This document shows, piece after piece, positions 1 through 6,230 of a stretch of 7,137 bases of DNA (positions are counted from its first letter, which is position 1; every line of letters begins with the position of its first letter). The notes below the pieces were generated by a model, which saw nothing but the letters and a program-made list of their open reading frames with translations, was not told the origin of the DNA and ran no database searches. Source of the stretch: Gammaproteobacteria bacterium. GTDB taxonomy: Bacteria > Pseudomonadota > Gammaproteobacteria > DSM-16500. The stretch lies in contig VFKI01000134.1 in NCBI GenBank assembly GCA_009885665.1, positions 1 through 7,137 on the forward strand, read 5' to 3'. The position numbers and the translations under genes were made by a program.

Positions 1-1
1 A

Positions 2-142
2 AACCTCGAAATACTTCAGTATTCCTGCGATTTTTCTTCTTCCGGTACGCTTATATCTGACACCACGCTGGGCGCAATCTGTCAAAGTTATTTATGCGCA
101 GAGCCTAACACTGATTGGCAATACGCAGGTAAGAAAGCTTAA
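2..142 (+). CDS. C-terminal end of an unidentified protein (partial, 46 codons visible)
   Basis: A plus-strand frame is open from the left edge to a TAA at 140-142, and its start lies outside the window. The visible 46 residues look protein-like: they hold three cysteines (about residues 9, 27 and 32), many Ser, Thr and Gly residues, and end in a Lys-Lys-Ala tail. Such a composition would fit an exported or envelope protein, but no family is recognised. The frame ends ten bases before a strong hairpin (152-181), which fits a gene end followed by a transcript end, with the minus-strand GtrA gene converging from the other side. A competing plus frame is open over 3-290 but runs into the GtrA gene. 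The call rests on composition and context only. Confidence 0.35.
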   Translation, partial: NLEILQYSCDFSSSGTLISDTTLGAICQSYLCAEPNTDWQYAGKKA

Positions 143-151
143 CAGGAAACG

Positions 152-181
152 CAGTTACGCCCGTGGGCGCGGGCGTAGCTG
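152..181. other. GC-rich 12-bp hairpin between convergent gene ends
   Basis: Positions 152-163 pair with 170-181 around a six-base loop (TGGGCG). Eleven pairs are Watson-Crick and one is U-G in the plus-strand RNA. The stem is GC-rich near the loop. It lies between the end of the partial plus-strand frame (142) and the end of the minus-strand GtrA gene (227), where a shared terminator would be expected. No T-run follows on either strand, so it is not a standard intrinsic terminator; it could protect transcript 3' ends or be a repeat unit. Confidence 0.5.
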
Positions 182-226
182 GCTGGCGGGTGAGGTGCTG
201 AGCTATTACAAAACTTCTCTGCAAAA

Positions 227-631
227 CTATAACGACCTGCCGAATAGCTTGCTGCTGAACGTAATGTGTTTATGCATAAAATAGTTAGGCAATAACATCA
301 ACACGGTTTTGATCACATTCGCGAATATCGGCGGAATGCCAATGACGCGCACCATCACCATCATTAACCCCATGCTCATCGCTAAACCCAACAACGCAAC
401 AAAGATATACAAAGGCACTTGCGCGCCATACTGCCGCGACTGGCATTGAAAGGTAACGCGCTTATTCGCGATATAATGAAAACAGCCGGCCAATCCCATT
501 GAACAGACCAATGCAATTAAATATTGAAATCCCAGCAGCTTAAAACAGACTGCATACGTACCCCAATCGATCAAGGTGGCAACGCCGCCAATGACGAAAT
601 AATAACCGAACTCGTTGGATCTTTTTTGCAT
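227..631 (-). CDS. GtrA-like family membrane protein
   Basis: This 134-residue protein has the GtrA/DPMS3 layout: four predicted membrane helices (about residues 10-30, 34-53, 72-95 and 101-118) with a short basic motif after each helix pair. Visible family marks are the Gly-Gly and Thr-Leu-Ile-Asp stretch in helix 1 (residues 15-22), Asn-Lys-Arg-Val-Thr-Phe at 56-61, and a second copy-like Asn-Tyr...His-Lys...Thr-Phe at 116-125. Members are inner-membrane proteins that help move polyprenyl-phosphate-linked sugars or act in cell-wall glycan synthesis; the exact substrate cannot be told here. The length matches the family. The start is the ATG at 631-629, with only a weak AGG upstream. The usual partner, a GtrB-type GT2 enzyme, is not adjacent. 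The gene is divergent from the cysteine desulfurase across 60 bases. Confidence 0.88.
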   Translation of the reverse strand: MQKRSNEFGYYFVIGGVATLIDWGTYAVCFKLLGFQYLIALVCSMGLAGCFHYIANKRVTFQCQSRQYGAQVPLYIFVALLGLAMSMGLMMVMVRVIGIPPIFANVIKTVLMLLPNYFMHKHITFSSKLFGRSL

Positions 632-691
632 GAGGCTTACCTATCCGTCATAAATGGCGTATTATACACGGTTTTAATTAATATACTCGCC
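632..691. promoter_or_regulatory. Divergent promoter region between the gtrA-like gene and the cysteine desulfurase
   Basis: The 60-base gap must carry promoters for both neighbours unless transcription enters from outside. Read on the minus strand, positions 666-661 are a perfect TATAAT, about 30 bases before the gtrA-like start. Read on the plus strand, 660-665 is TATTAT, 26 bases before the desulfurase start, with a weak TTACCT 17 bases upstream at 637-642. The two -10 candidates occupy the same bases on opposite strands. No good -35 is seen for the minus-strand promoter, so both calls are by eye. Confidence 0.4.
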
Positions 692-1840
692 ATGAAGAAA
701 ACTGTTTACCTCGACTATGCTGCCACGACCCCAGTTGACGCACGCGTCGCCGCAACGATGTGTGAATATCTCACGCCCACGGGCTATTTTGGTAATGCTT
801 CATCCACCCATGCTTTTGGCACGGCAGCACGCGCCGCGGTCGAAACGGCGCGCGCCCAAGTCGCGGCAACCCTCCATGCAGAACCCACGGAAATTATTTT
901 CACCGGCAGCGCAACAGAATCGATTAATCTTGCGTTAAAAGGGGCAGCGCAACTCTATCGTCAACGCGGCCAGCATATTATCACCTTAAAAACAGAACAC
1001 GCCGCCACGCTCGACACATGCGAATGGTTAGAAAAAAATGGCTTTAGCGTGACCTATCTCACGCCCGCCTCAGATGGCATATTAACTATTCAACAACTTG
1101 AAAACGCATTACAGCCCGATACGATTTTAGTTTCTATTTTACATGTCAATAACGAAACGGGCGTGTTACAAGATATTGCCGCCATCGCTACTCTCACCGC
1201 AGCACGTGGTATTTTATTACATATTGATGCTGCGCAAACCATCGGTAAAATAGCGCTAGACATCCGTCAACTGCCGGTTGATTTAATGTCGTTAAATGCG
1301 CATAAAATATATGGCCCCAAAGGCATCGGCGCTTTATATTTACGGCGTAAACCCCGCGTACGCGTTGCCGCACAATTACATGGCGGCGGCCAAGAGCAAG
1401 GCATGCGCTCCGGCACCTTGGCAACACATCAAATCGTCGGCATGGGCGCAGCGTTCGCTTTAGCACTAAATGAAAGGGAAACAGAGTATCGTCGTATTCA
1501 ACAATTACGCGATAATTTTTTGATGCAGCTGACGAAACACAATATTACGTTTAATCTCAATGGTAGTTGCAGGCAACATGTTCCGCATATTTTAAATCTT
1601 GCATTTGCTGACATTAACGCACATACCTTGATGGCCGCGATACCCAATCTCGCGATTTCAGCAGGCTCCGCTTGCCACGCCAAAGGCACTGAACCTTCGC
1701 ATGTCTTACGCGCCATGGGATTAAGCGCAACAGCTGCCGCCTGCTGTGTGCGCATATCATTTGGACGCTTTACCACCAGCGACGAAATAATCACTGCCGC
1801 AAATGAACTGATAACTGCAATACATATCTTACGACATTGA
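692..1840 (+). CDS. IscS-type cysteine desulfurase without the C-terminal IscU-binding tail
   Basis: A group I, PLP-dependent cysteine desulfurase of 382 residues. It takes sulfur from L-cysteine as a persulfide for Fe-S clusters, tRNA thiolation or other acceptors. The key residues are present: His103, Asp179 and Gln182 around PLP, the Schiff-base Lys205 in His-Lys-Ile-Tyr-Gly-Pro-Lys-Gly, and the persulfide Cys328 in Ser-Gly-Ser... context (Ala-Gly-Ser-Ala-Cys-His). The N-terminal half follows E. coli IscS closely. The protein stops about 20 residues before the E. coli end, so the tail that helps dock IscU is missing. ATG 692 is chosen because it gives the family's Met-Lys...Tyr-Leu-Asp-Tyr-Ala-Ala-Thr-Thr start; the frame is open back to 524, but that part lies opposite the gtrA-like gene. 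No clear ribosome-binding site is seen. No iscR, iscU, iscA or thiI is adjacent, so this may be a stand-alone paralogue. Confidence 0.95.
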   Translation: MKKTVYLDYAATTPVDARVAATMCEYLTPTGYFGNASSTHAFGTAARAAVETARAQVAATLHAEPTEIIFTGSATESINLALKGAAQLYRQRGQHIITLKTEHAATLDTCEWLEKNGFSVTYLTPASDGILTIQQLENALQPDTILVSILHVNNETGVLQDIAAIATLTAARGILLHIDAAQTIGKIALDIRQLPVDLMSLNAHKIYGPKGIGALYLRRKPRVRVAAQLHGGGQEQGMRSGTLATHQIVGMGAAFALALNERETEYRRIQQLRDNFLMQLTKHNITFNLNGSCRQHVPHILNLAFADINAHTLMAAIPNLAISAGSACHAKGTEPSHVLRAMGLSATAAACCVRISFGRFTTSDEIITAANELITAIHILRH

Positions 1841-2002
1841 CTATTTTTTTATGCGTCAAATGCGGAAAGTACTGAAGACTTATGGCAACCAAAAACGCTT
1901 AACTTATTGATTAATATAGTAAAAATGTTTTTAGAACCGTTCTGTCTGTCCACTCCGCTCTAAACACCCTTGGCGCAACTGCCCCGCTTCATTACACTGG
2001 CT

Positions 2003-2049
2003 CCTGTCATGGATGACACAGGCTTGGTTCCAGGGATGGCTAGCAAGCC
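2003..2049 (+). repeat. Pair of inverted repeats, possible structured RNA
   Basis: CCTGT at 2003-2007 pairs with ACAGG at 2018-2022, with a possible inner GTCA/TGAC stem around a TGGA loop. GGCTTG at 2021-2026 pairs with CAAGCC at 2044-2049 and encloses CCA/TGG (2030-2032 with 2037-2039) around a GGGA loop. The two stems share positions 2021-2022, so they stack or compete. No known RNA family was recognised. Confidence 0.4.
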
Positions 2050-2093
2050 GCTCCTCGTTGGCTGCAATGGAAGGCACTTTTTTCATGGATAGG

Positions 2094-2112
2094 TTATTCC
2101 GTTATGGAATAA
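2094..2112. repeat. Perfect 7-bp hairpin abutting the terminator
   Basis: TTATTCC at 2094-2100 is the exact reverse complement of GGAATAA at 2106-2112, with a five-base loop (GTTAT). Its last two bases are also the first two bases of the outer A-U pairs of the terminator stem, so the full-length forms of the two hairpins share those bases. Confidence 0.5.
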
Positions 2113-2147
2113 AGGAGCAGTCGGTAAACTAGACTGCTCCTTTTTTT
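2111..2147 (+). terminator. Intrinsic (Rho-independent) terminator, probably bidirectional
   Basis: AAAGGAGCAGTC (2111-2122) pairs perfectly with GACTGCTCCTTT (2132-2143) around the nine-base loop GGTAAACTA, and seven T bases follow at 2141-2147. It is a strong terminator for plus-strand transcription, about 270 bases after the desulfurase stop. On the minus strand the same stem is followed by TTTATT, so it could also end the xseA-GT4-PMT_2 transcript about 30 bases after its last stop codon. Confidence 0.9.
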
Positions 2148-2164
2148 ATTGCCTTTTTATTGCC
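2143..2164. repeat. Perfect 11-base tandem duplication
   Basis: TTTTTATTGCC occurs twice without a gap, at 2143-2153 and 2154-2164. The first copy begins inside the T-run of the terminator and the second ends nine bases before the PMT_2 stop codon. It looks like a small slippage duplication next to the terminator. Confidence 0.7.
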
Positions 2165-2172
2165 CCTTTTTT

Positions 2173-3663
2173 TCATGCCGGCGGCAACACAGCCCACCAC
2201 ACATCCACCCGTGGCAATTTAGCATTCCGCTGCCAATGAAATTGCGCATGCTGAATAGCGCCGAGGCGCGGAAAACGTACACGCAACACGCTAAGCGCTT
2301 CACTGCCTACGGTATTATGCATATCATGACTATCCCAAACAAAAACTGCACCGCGTTTGTTTAAATCCGCCTCATGAATCCATGCGCTAGCCGCTGGATT
2401 CCATTCCATATAAACAGCGGGTTTATCATCACTATAAAATGCCACATTGTTCGCTAACCAGCGAGGACCTGCGACGTAGGCCAAAGGTGCGGCGTAATGT
2501 GCATGCCAATCCTGTTGAATTTTGGCCGCAATTTGTTTGCCCGGAAATAATGCACTCGATTCACTTTGCGCGCGCATTAACGCCACACCATAACCGCTCA
2601 CCGCAGCAACACCAAAGAGCACTAACACAATCACAAAAGCCCGCAAACGATTCCAGCTAAGCGCGGGACGCCAATACGCTAACAACCACACCCCGATAAA
2701 AGCAAACAAGGGTTGCCCCCAACCGGCGCGTAACTTAAATCCAAAACAAAGTGACAACAGCGCTGTCAATAAGAGCGGCCCCCATACCACATAGTTGAGA
2801 AATCGCTTATTAAAAACAGAAATCTTTGCCGTTTTCTCTAATAAGGGTGTGGATTGACCAAAACATAATGGCAATAATAAAATGAACCCCGGCAAGACAA
2901 CTTCAAATTGCTGCCATAAAAATTGGCTCGGATAAAAAAGATGATTCCATAAACTCGGCGCCGCATCGACGCGCGCACCGACATATTTAATCGTGACAAA
3001 ATCATGATCAAACAACCATACAAGATGCGGCGTAACAATAACCGTAAACACAAACAGCGCCACCAGCAGACCCTTGCTAAAAAATGCTTGGCGCGCGCGA
3101 CGATCCGTTAATGCGAACATAATTAAACTAAATAAAAAAACGCCGGTATAGTATTTTGCCATCATGCCGAGCGCCGCACACACGCCCGTTAAGCACCAGC
3201 TAAATATTTTTTTATCCGTCAACGCTTGATAAAAAAACCATGCTGTTAACGCCCATAAACTTAATTCCAAGGTATTATCATTAAAATCGATGGCATGAAA
3301 GTTATAATATTGCAATCCCTCTAACATCAAAACTGCAATTAACGCTGTTAATGGCGATAATATTTTTCCAGCTAATCGCCACACCGCCCAAAAACAGGCG
3401 GCCACTGACAATTGACTAAAAACATAAATCAACCCACCCCTGCCACCGCCGAGCACCACCGCCAAACGCGTTAACCAGGCATTTAAAAAGGGATTTTTAT
3501 CATAGCCCCACTGCAATTGGTGCCCCCAACTGGCACCTTCCAATGCATCCATCGGTAAATTTAATCGGAAAAGTATTGGCGCCAGCGACCAAGCGAATAC
3601 ATGCAAAATAATAAATAATAAAAACCATTTGCGTACATCAATCGAATGTGTTGCCGTGCTCAT
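2173..3663 (-). CDS. PMT_2/GT39-like membrane glycosyltransferase (ArnT-like family)
   Basis: A 496-residue integral membrane protein of the GT-C fold. The family moves a sugar from a polyprenyl-phosphate carrier to lipid A, another glycan or a protein on the periplasmic side. After a short N-terminal tail and a helix at about 12-30, the first loop carries the acidic Asp39 and Glu42, then Gly-Tyr-Asp-Lys-Asn-Pro-Phe at 53-59, the usual place of the PMT catalytic acid and the Tyr..Lys-Pro-Pro motif. About eight to ten more helices follow up to residue 362, then a soluble C-terminal domain (363-496). ATG 3663-3661 is preferred over an upstream ATG at 3738 because it makes an ATGA overlap with the stop of the preceding GT4 gene and has AGGAAA seven bases upstream. 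It is the last gene of the block before the terminator. Sugar and acceptor are unknown. Confidence 0.87.
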   Translation of the reverse strand: MSTATHSIDVRKWFLLFIILHVFAWSLAPILFRLNLPMDALEGASWGHQLQWGYDKNPFLNAWLTRLAVVLGGGRGGLIYVFSQLSVAACFWAVWRLAGKILSPLTALIAVLMLEGLQYYNFHAIDFNDNTLELSLWALTAWFFYQALTDKKIFSWCLTGVCAALGMMAKYYTGVFLFSLIMFALTDRRARQAFFSKGLLVALFVFTVIVTPHLVWLFDHDFVTIKYVGARVDAAPSLWNHLFYPSQFLWQQFEVVLPGFILLLPLCFGQSTPLLEKTAKISVFNKRFLNYVVWGPLLLTALLSLCFGFKLRAGWGQPLFAFIGVWLLAYWRPALSWNRLRAFVIVLVLFGVAAVSGYGVALMRAQSESSALFPGKQIAAKIQQDWHAHYAAPLAYVAGPRWLANNVAFYSDDKPAVYMEWNPAASAWIHEADLNKRGAVFVWDSHDMHNTVGSEALSVLRVRFPRLGAIQHAQFHWQRNAKLPRVDVWWAVLPPA

Positions 3664-4823
3664 TGCATCTTTTCCTGTGGCACACAGTTCAATGCTGCTT
3701 GAACGATAGGTAAAGCAAAAAATGTCTGTCGAAAACAATCATATGAAAAATTATTTTCAATATGCGCGTAAGCACGCTCACCCCACTGTGCTTTCTCAGC
3801 AAGCGGCATTTGATAAAACATGCGCATTGCCCGCGCCAATGCTTGATCATCGCGCGGCGCAATAATCACGCCAGCATCGCCAATCACCTCCGGAATACCA
3901 TGTGTACGCGTACCAATCGCCGGAACTTTTGCGAGCATCGCCTCCGGTAAAACACGTCCGAAGGCTTCACGCGTCGATGTTAATAAAAAAACATCGAACG
4001 CCCGCATATAACGATAGCCTTCTGGCACAAATCCTTTGAATATGACACGATCGGCAATTTTTAAATCACGTGCGGCTTGTTTCAATGGCCGCTCCATTTC
4101 ACCTTCACCCATAATGACGAGCATCGCATGCGGCATCTCTAGTTGACTTGCCGCAAACGCACGCAACATCGTCAGCTGATCTTTAACCGGATGCAACCGT
4201 CCCAGTGTGCCGAACACAAAGGCGTCTTGCGGCAATTGTAAAAAATCACGCGCAACTGATCGCTCCGCCAAATATTCCTGCACGGCTGCAATATCAATGC
4301 AATTATATAAAGTGATGACGCGTTGCGGCGCAATAAAACCCCGTAAACTCTGCCGTATATTATCGCGCACCGCATTTGACACGCCTGCCAATAACATATT
4401 TTTACGCAAAAATAATGACACCAGGATACGTCGCGCAATATTTTTAAACGTATTTAATTCATGCATAACAATAAACAAAGCTGGCACGGGCATGAGACGC
4501 GCCATCAACAGCATAAGATAGCCAGGCTTCCAACGATGACAGACAACCAAGGAAAACCGTTTTTCACGACACAATTTACGCAAGCGCAGCAAACTGCCCA
4601 ATTTCAAACCGCGTACATTTTTACGTGATTCATCGAAGAAAATCACCTCTGCTGCCTGGGTGCGCTCACGCGCTGCTGCATCGGGCGCCCCGCACAAATA
4701 AGCGATCGTCACTTGATACCGGTCAGCTGGAAATAAATGACTATATTGATTACATACATCAATAAAATTAGTTGCATAATGATGGCATAAAATAAGAATG
4801 TTTTTACGTGTTTTGTTATACAT
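3660..4823 (-). CDS. GT4-family (GT-B fold) glycosyltransferase
   Basis: A 387-residue retaining glycosyltransferase of the GT4 group, probably cytoplasmic or at the inner face of the membrane, adding a sugar from a nucleotide-sugar donor to an envelope glycan. The N-terminal acceptor domain covers about residues 1-195 with a Ser-Asn-Ala-Val motif at 149-152. The donor domain opens at about 200 with Gly-Arg-Leu...Val-Lys-Asp-Gln (208-216, Arg209 and Lys214 expected to touch the donor phosphates). The E-x7-E motif is Glu286 to Glu294 (Glu-Ala-Phe-Gly...Pro-Glu-Ala). Length is normal for the family and no signal peptide or membrane helix is evident. The ATG at 4823-4821 overlaps the end of xseA by 8 bases, and the stop overlaps the PMT_2 start by 4. 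Donor and acceptor cannot be told from the sequence. Confidence 0.92.
   Translation of the reverse strand: MYNKTRKNILILCHHYATNFIDVCNQYSHLFPADRYQVTIAYLCGAPDAAARERTQAAEVIFFDESRKNVRGLKLGSLLRLRKLCREKRFSLVVCHRWKPGYLMLLMARLMPVPALFIVMHELNTFKNIARRILVSLFLRKNMLLAGVSNAVRDNIRQSLRGFIAPQRVITLYNCIDIAAVQEYLAERSVARDFLQLPQDAFVFGTLGRLHPVKDQLTMLRAFAASQLEMPHAMLVIMGEGEMERPLKQAARDLKIADRVIFKGFVPEGYRYMRAFDVFLLTSTREAFGRVLPEAMLAKVPAIGTRTHGIPEVIGDAGVIIAPRDDQALARAMRMFYQMPLAEKAQWGERAYAHIENNFSYDCFRQTFFALPIVQAALNCVPQEKMQ
3671..3676 (-). promoter_or_regulatory. Ribosome-binding site that sets the PMT_2 start
   Basis: Read on the minus strand this is AGGAAA, seven bases before the ATG at 3663-3661. It lies inside the end of the GT4 gene and, together with the ATGA stop/start overlap, supports re-initiation at this ATG rather than the longer frame from 3738. 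Confidence 0.6.
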
Positions 4824-6165
4824 ATTGCGACTCTTTAATAATACAAATTAATTTACCCCGCGCTAGTTGCACGGCCACCTCACTGCCAGAGGTCACTTCG
4901 CGCGCATCACGCAAAATTGCATGACTCGGCAATTGTGTGGCAATGGCAAAACCGCGCTGCAATACCGCCAAAGGGCTCAAGACATGCAATTGCGCAGACA
5001 AATGTGCCAATGCTTGGCGATGATCGTGTAACTTAGCGTGCATAGCTGTCATAAGCTGTTCTAAATAAAGTGATAATTGCTGAGAAAATAAGGAAATCTG
5101 CTGAACAGGCGATAAGCGTTGCATTTTTTCTTGCAACCACACGAATGCCTGTTGTCGCTGCAATAACGTTGCTTGCAACTGACGCATCAGCGTGATTTCA
5201 TAAAAATCTAATTGCTGCATGATCGTTTGTAAACGTCTTAATGGATGGACTTGCTGCAAATGTTTATTGACATAACCTAACTGCTGCATCAATGCTTGCA
5301 GCTGTTGACGTTGGGCGCGCAACAAACGAGCGCCAAAATGCTTTATTTTATCAAGCAATTCACTCGCATCCGGGGTGACAGATTCTGCGGCCACCGACGG
5401 AGTCGGCGCGCGCGCATCTGCTACAAAATCAGCGATAGTGAAATCTGTTTCATGTCCCACACCACTGATAACTGGAATAACGCTATGATAAATCGCATAC
5501 GCCACACTTTCTTCATTAAACGGCCATAAATCTTCCAGCGAACCGCCACCCCGTGCGACCAATAATACATCGCATTCAGCACGGCGATTAGCCGTTTCGA
5601 TTGCTCTGACAATCGTCGCAGCCGCCGCCGCGCCTTGTACTTGTGCCGGATAAATTATCACATCGGCACACGCATAACGACGCTGTAATACGCTTAAAAT
5701 ATCGCGAATTGCTGCACCCGTTGGCGATGTGACAACGCCTATTGTCTTTGGAAAAAGGGGAAATGGTTTTTTGTGTGCCGCATCAAACCACCCAGCAGCC
5801 GCCAAGCGTTTTTTAAGCGCCTCAAACGCGCGCTGTAATTTACCCTCACCCATATCCTCGACGCGTTCAATTAATAATTGAAAGTCACCACGCCCCTCAT
5901 ACAAACTCACGCGCGCACGCGCCAATATTTGCATGCCATCCGCTAAACGCAAACCATGCGTTTGATGGCCACGAAACATTGCGCAACGCACTTGTGCATT
6001 GGCATCTTTCAAAGAAAAATACCAGTGACCCGAACGCGGCGCAGCAAAATTCGATACTTCGCCCTCCACCCAAACATAAGGCAGCGTAGTTTCCAGTAAA
6101 ACGCGAATTTCGCGATTTAACTGACTGACACTATAGATTTCTTCTGAGGCACTGATATCGGTCAT
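4816..6165 (-). CDS. xseA: Exodeoxyribonuclease VII large subunit
   Basis: XseA, 449 residues against 456 in E. coli, is the catalytic subunit of exonuclease VII, which with several copies of XseB degrades single-stranded DNA from both ends in repair. The N-terminal OB-fold domain (about 10-105) shows Trp-Val-Glu-Gly-Glu-Val-Ser-Asn at 32-39 and Gly-His-Trp-Tyr-Phe-Ser-Leu-Lys at 46-53. The catalytic core (135-260) keeps Asp155, Arg205, His238 and Asp241, at the same numbers as the essential residues known in E. coli, in the Ala-Arg-Gly-Gly-Gly-Ser and Gly-Val-Gly-His-Glu-Thr-Asp motifs. A long coiled coil (about 265-392) is very rich in Gln, and the Leu-Gln-Arg-Gly-Phe-Ala C-terminal motif (402-407) is present. 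The start ATG at 6165-6163 gives the normal length; its ribosome-binding site is weak. xseB is not in the window. It appears to head an operon with two glycosyltransferase genes. Confidence 0.97.
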   Translation of the reverse strand: MTDISASEEIYSVSQLNREIRVLLETTLPYVWVEGEVSNFAAPRSGHWYFSLKDANAQVRCAMFRGHQTHGLRLADGMQILARARVSLYEGRGDFQLLIERVEDMGEGKLQRAFEALKKRLAAAGWFDAAHKKPFPLFPKTIGVVTSPTGAAIRDILSVLQRRYACADVIIYPAQVQGAAAAATIVRAIETANRRAECDVLLVARGGGSLEDLWPFNEESVAYAIYHSVIPVISGVGHETDFTIADFVADARAPTPSVAAESVTPDASELLDKIKHFGARLLRAQRQQLQALMQQLGYVNKHLQQVHPLRRLQTIMQQLDFYEITLMRQLQATLLQRQQAFVWLQEKMQRLSPVQQISLFSQQLSLYLEQLMTAMHAKLHDHRQALAHLSAQLHVLSPLAVLQRGFAIATQLPSHAILRDAREVTSGSEVAVQLARGKLICIIKESQYV

Positions 6166-6230
6166 GAGATAATTGATTCCATGAATACGCTATGTTAACG
6201 TCGTGTGCGCTATTGTACTGGATAATACTG
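6166..6230. promoter_or_regulatory. Divergent intergenic region between xseA and the right-hand GT4 gene
   Basis: Sixty-five bases separate two outward-facing starts, so promoters for both are expected here. On the minus strand TACAAT (6217-6212) is a reasonable -10 for xseA. On the plus strand GATAAT (6221-6226) resembles a -10 but lies too close to the ATG at 6231 to leave a normal leader. No convincing -35 was found for either, and no operator-like palindrome beyond GTTAAC (6194-6199). Confidence 0.3.

Larger units (their letters stand above)
1841..2172. other. 332-base intergenic stretch with hairpins and a terminator
   Basis: This lies between the convergent ends of the desulfurase and the PMT_2 gene. 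The left part (1841-1975) is AT-rich and featureless to the eye. The middle (about 1975-2080) is richer in GC and holds nested inverted repeats; the right end holds a terminator and an 11-base tandem repeat. Two short frames cross it: a 51-codon minus-strand frame (2086-1931) and a 27-codon plus-strand frame (2009-2092). Neither has a convincing ribosome-binding site, so neither is called as a gene. The GC-rich patch may be a dispersed intergenic repeat or a structured RNA or 3' UTR. Confidence 0.55.

Noticed and set aside
3..290. Open plus-strand frame of 95 codons
   Set aside because: It runs antisense into the end of the gtrA-like gene, has an arginine-rich, unprotein-like middle where it crosses the hairpin, and competes with the more plausible frame ending at 142.
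524..691. 56-codon N-terminal extension of the cysteine desulfurase
   Set aside because: It lies opposite the well-supported gtrA-like gene, has no family similarity, and the ATG at 692 gives the conserved IscS-type N-terminus.
1851..1910. 19-codon frame just after the desulfurase stop
   Set aside because: Too short, no ribosome-binding site, and no recognisable peptide.
1975..2110. Known RNA such as 6S, SRP RNA or a riboswitch
   Set aside because: None of the conserved sequence blocks of these RNAs could be recognised, so only a generic structured region is reported.
3664..3738. Longer start for the PMT_2 protein
   Set aside because: It would add 25 residues that lie inside the GT4 gene; the ATGA overlap and the AGGAAA site favour the ATG at 3663-3661.
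5296..5612. Plus- and minus-strand alternative frames inside xseA
   Set aside because: They are shadows of a complete, strongly conserved xseA reading frame.
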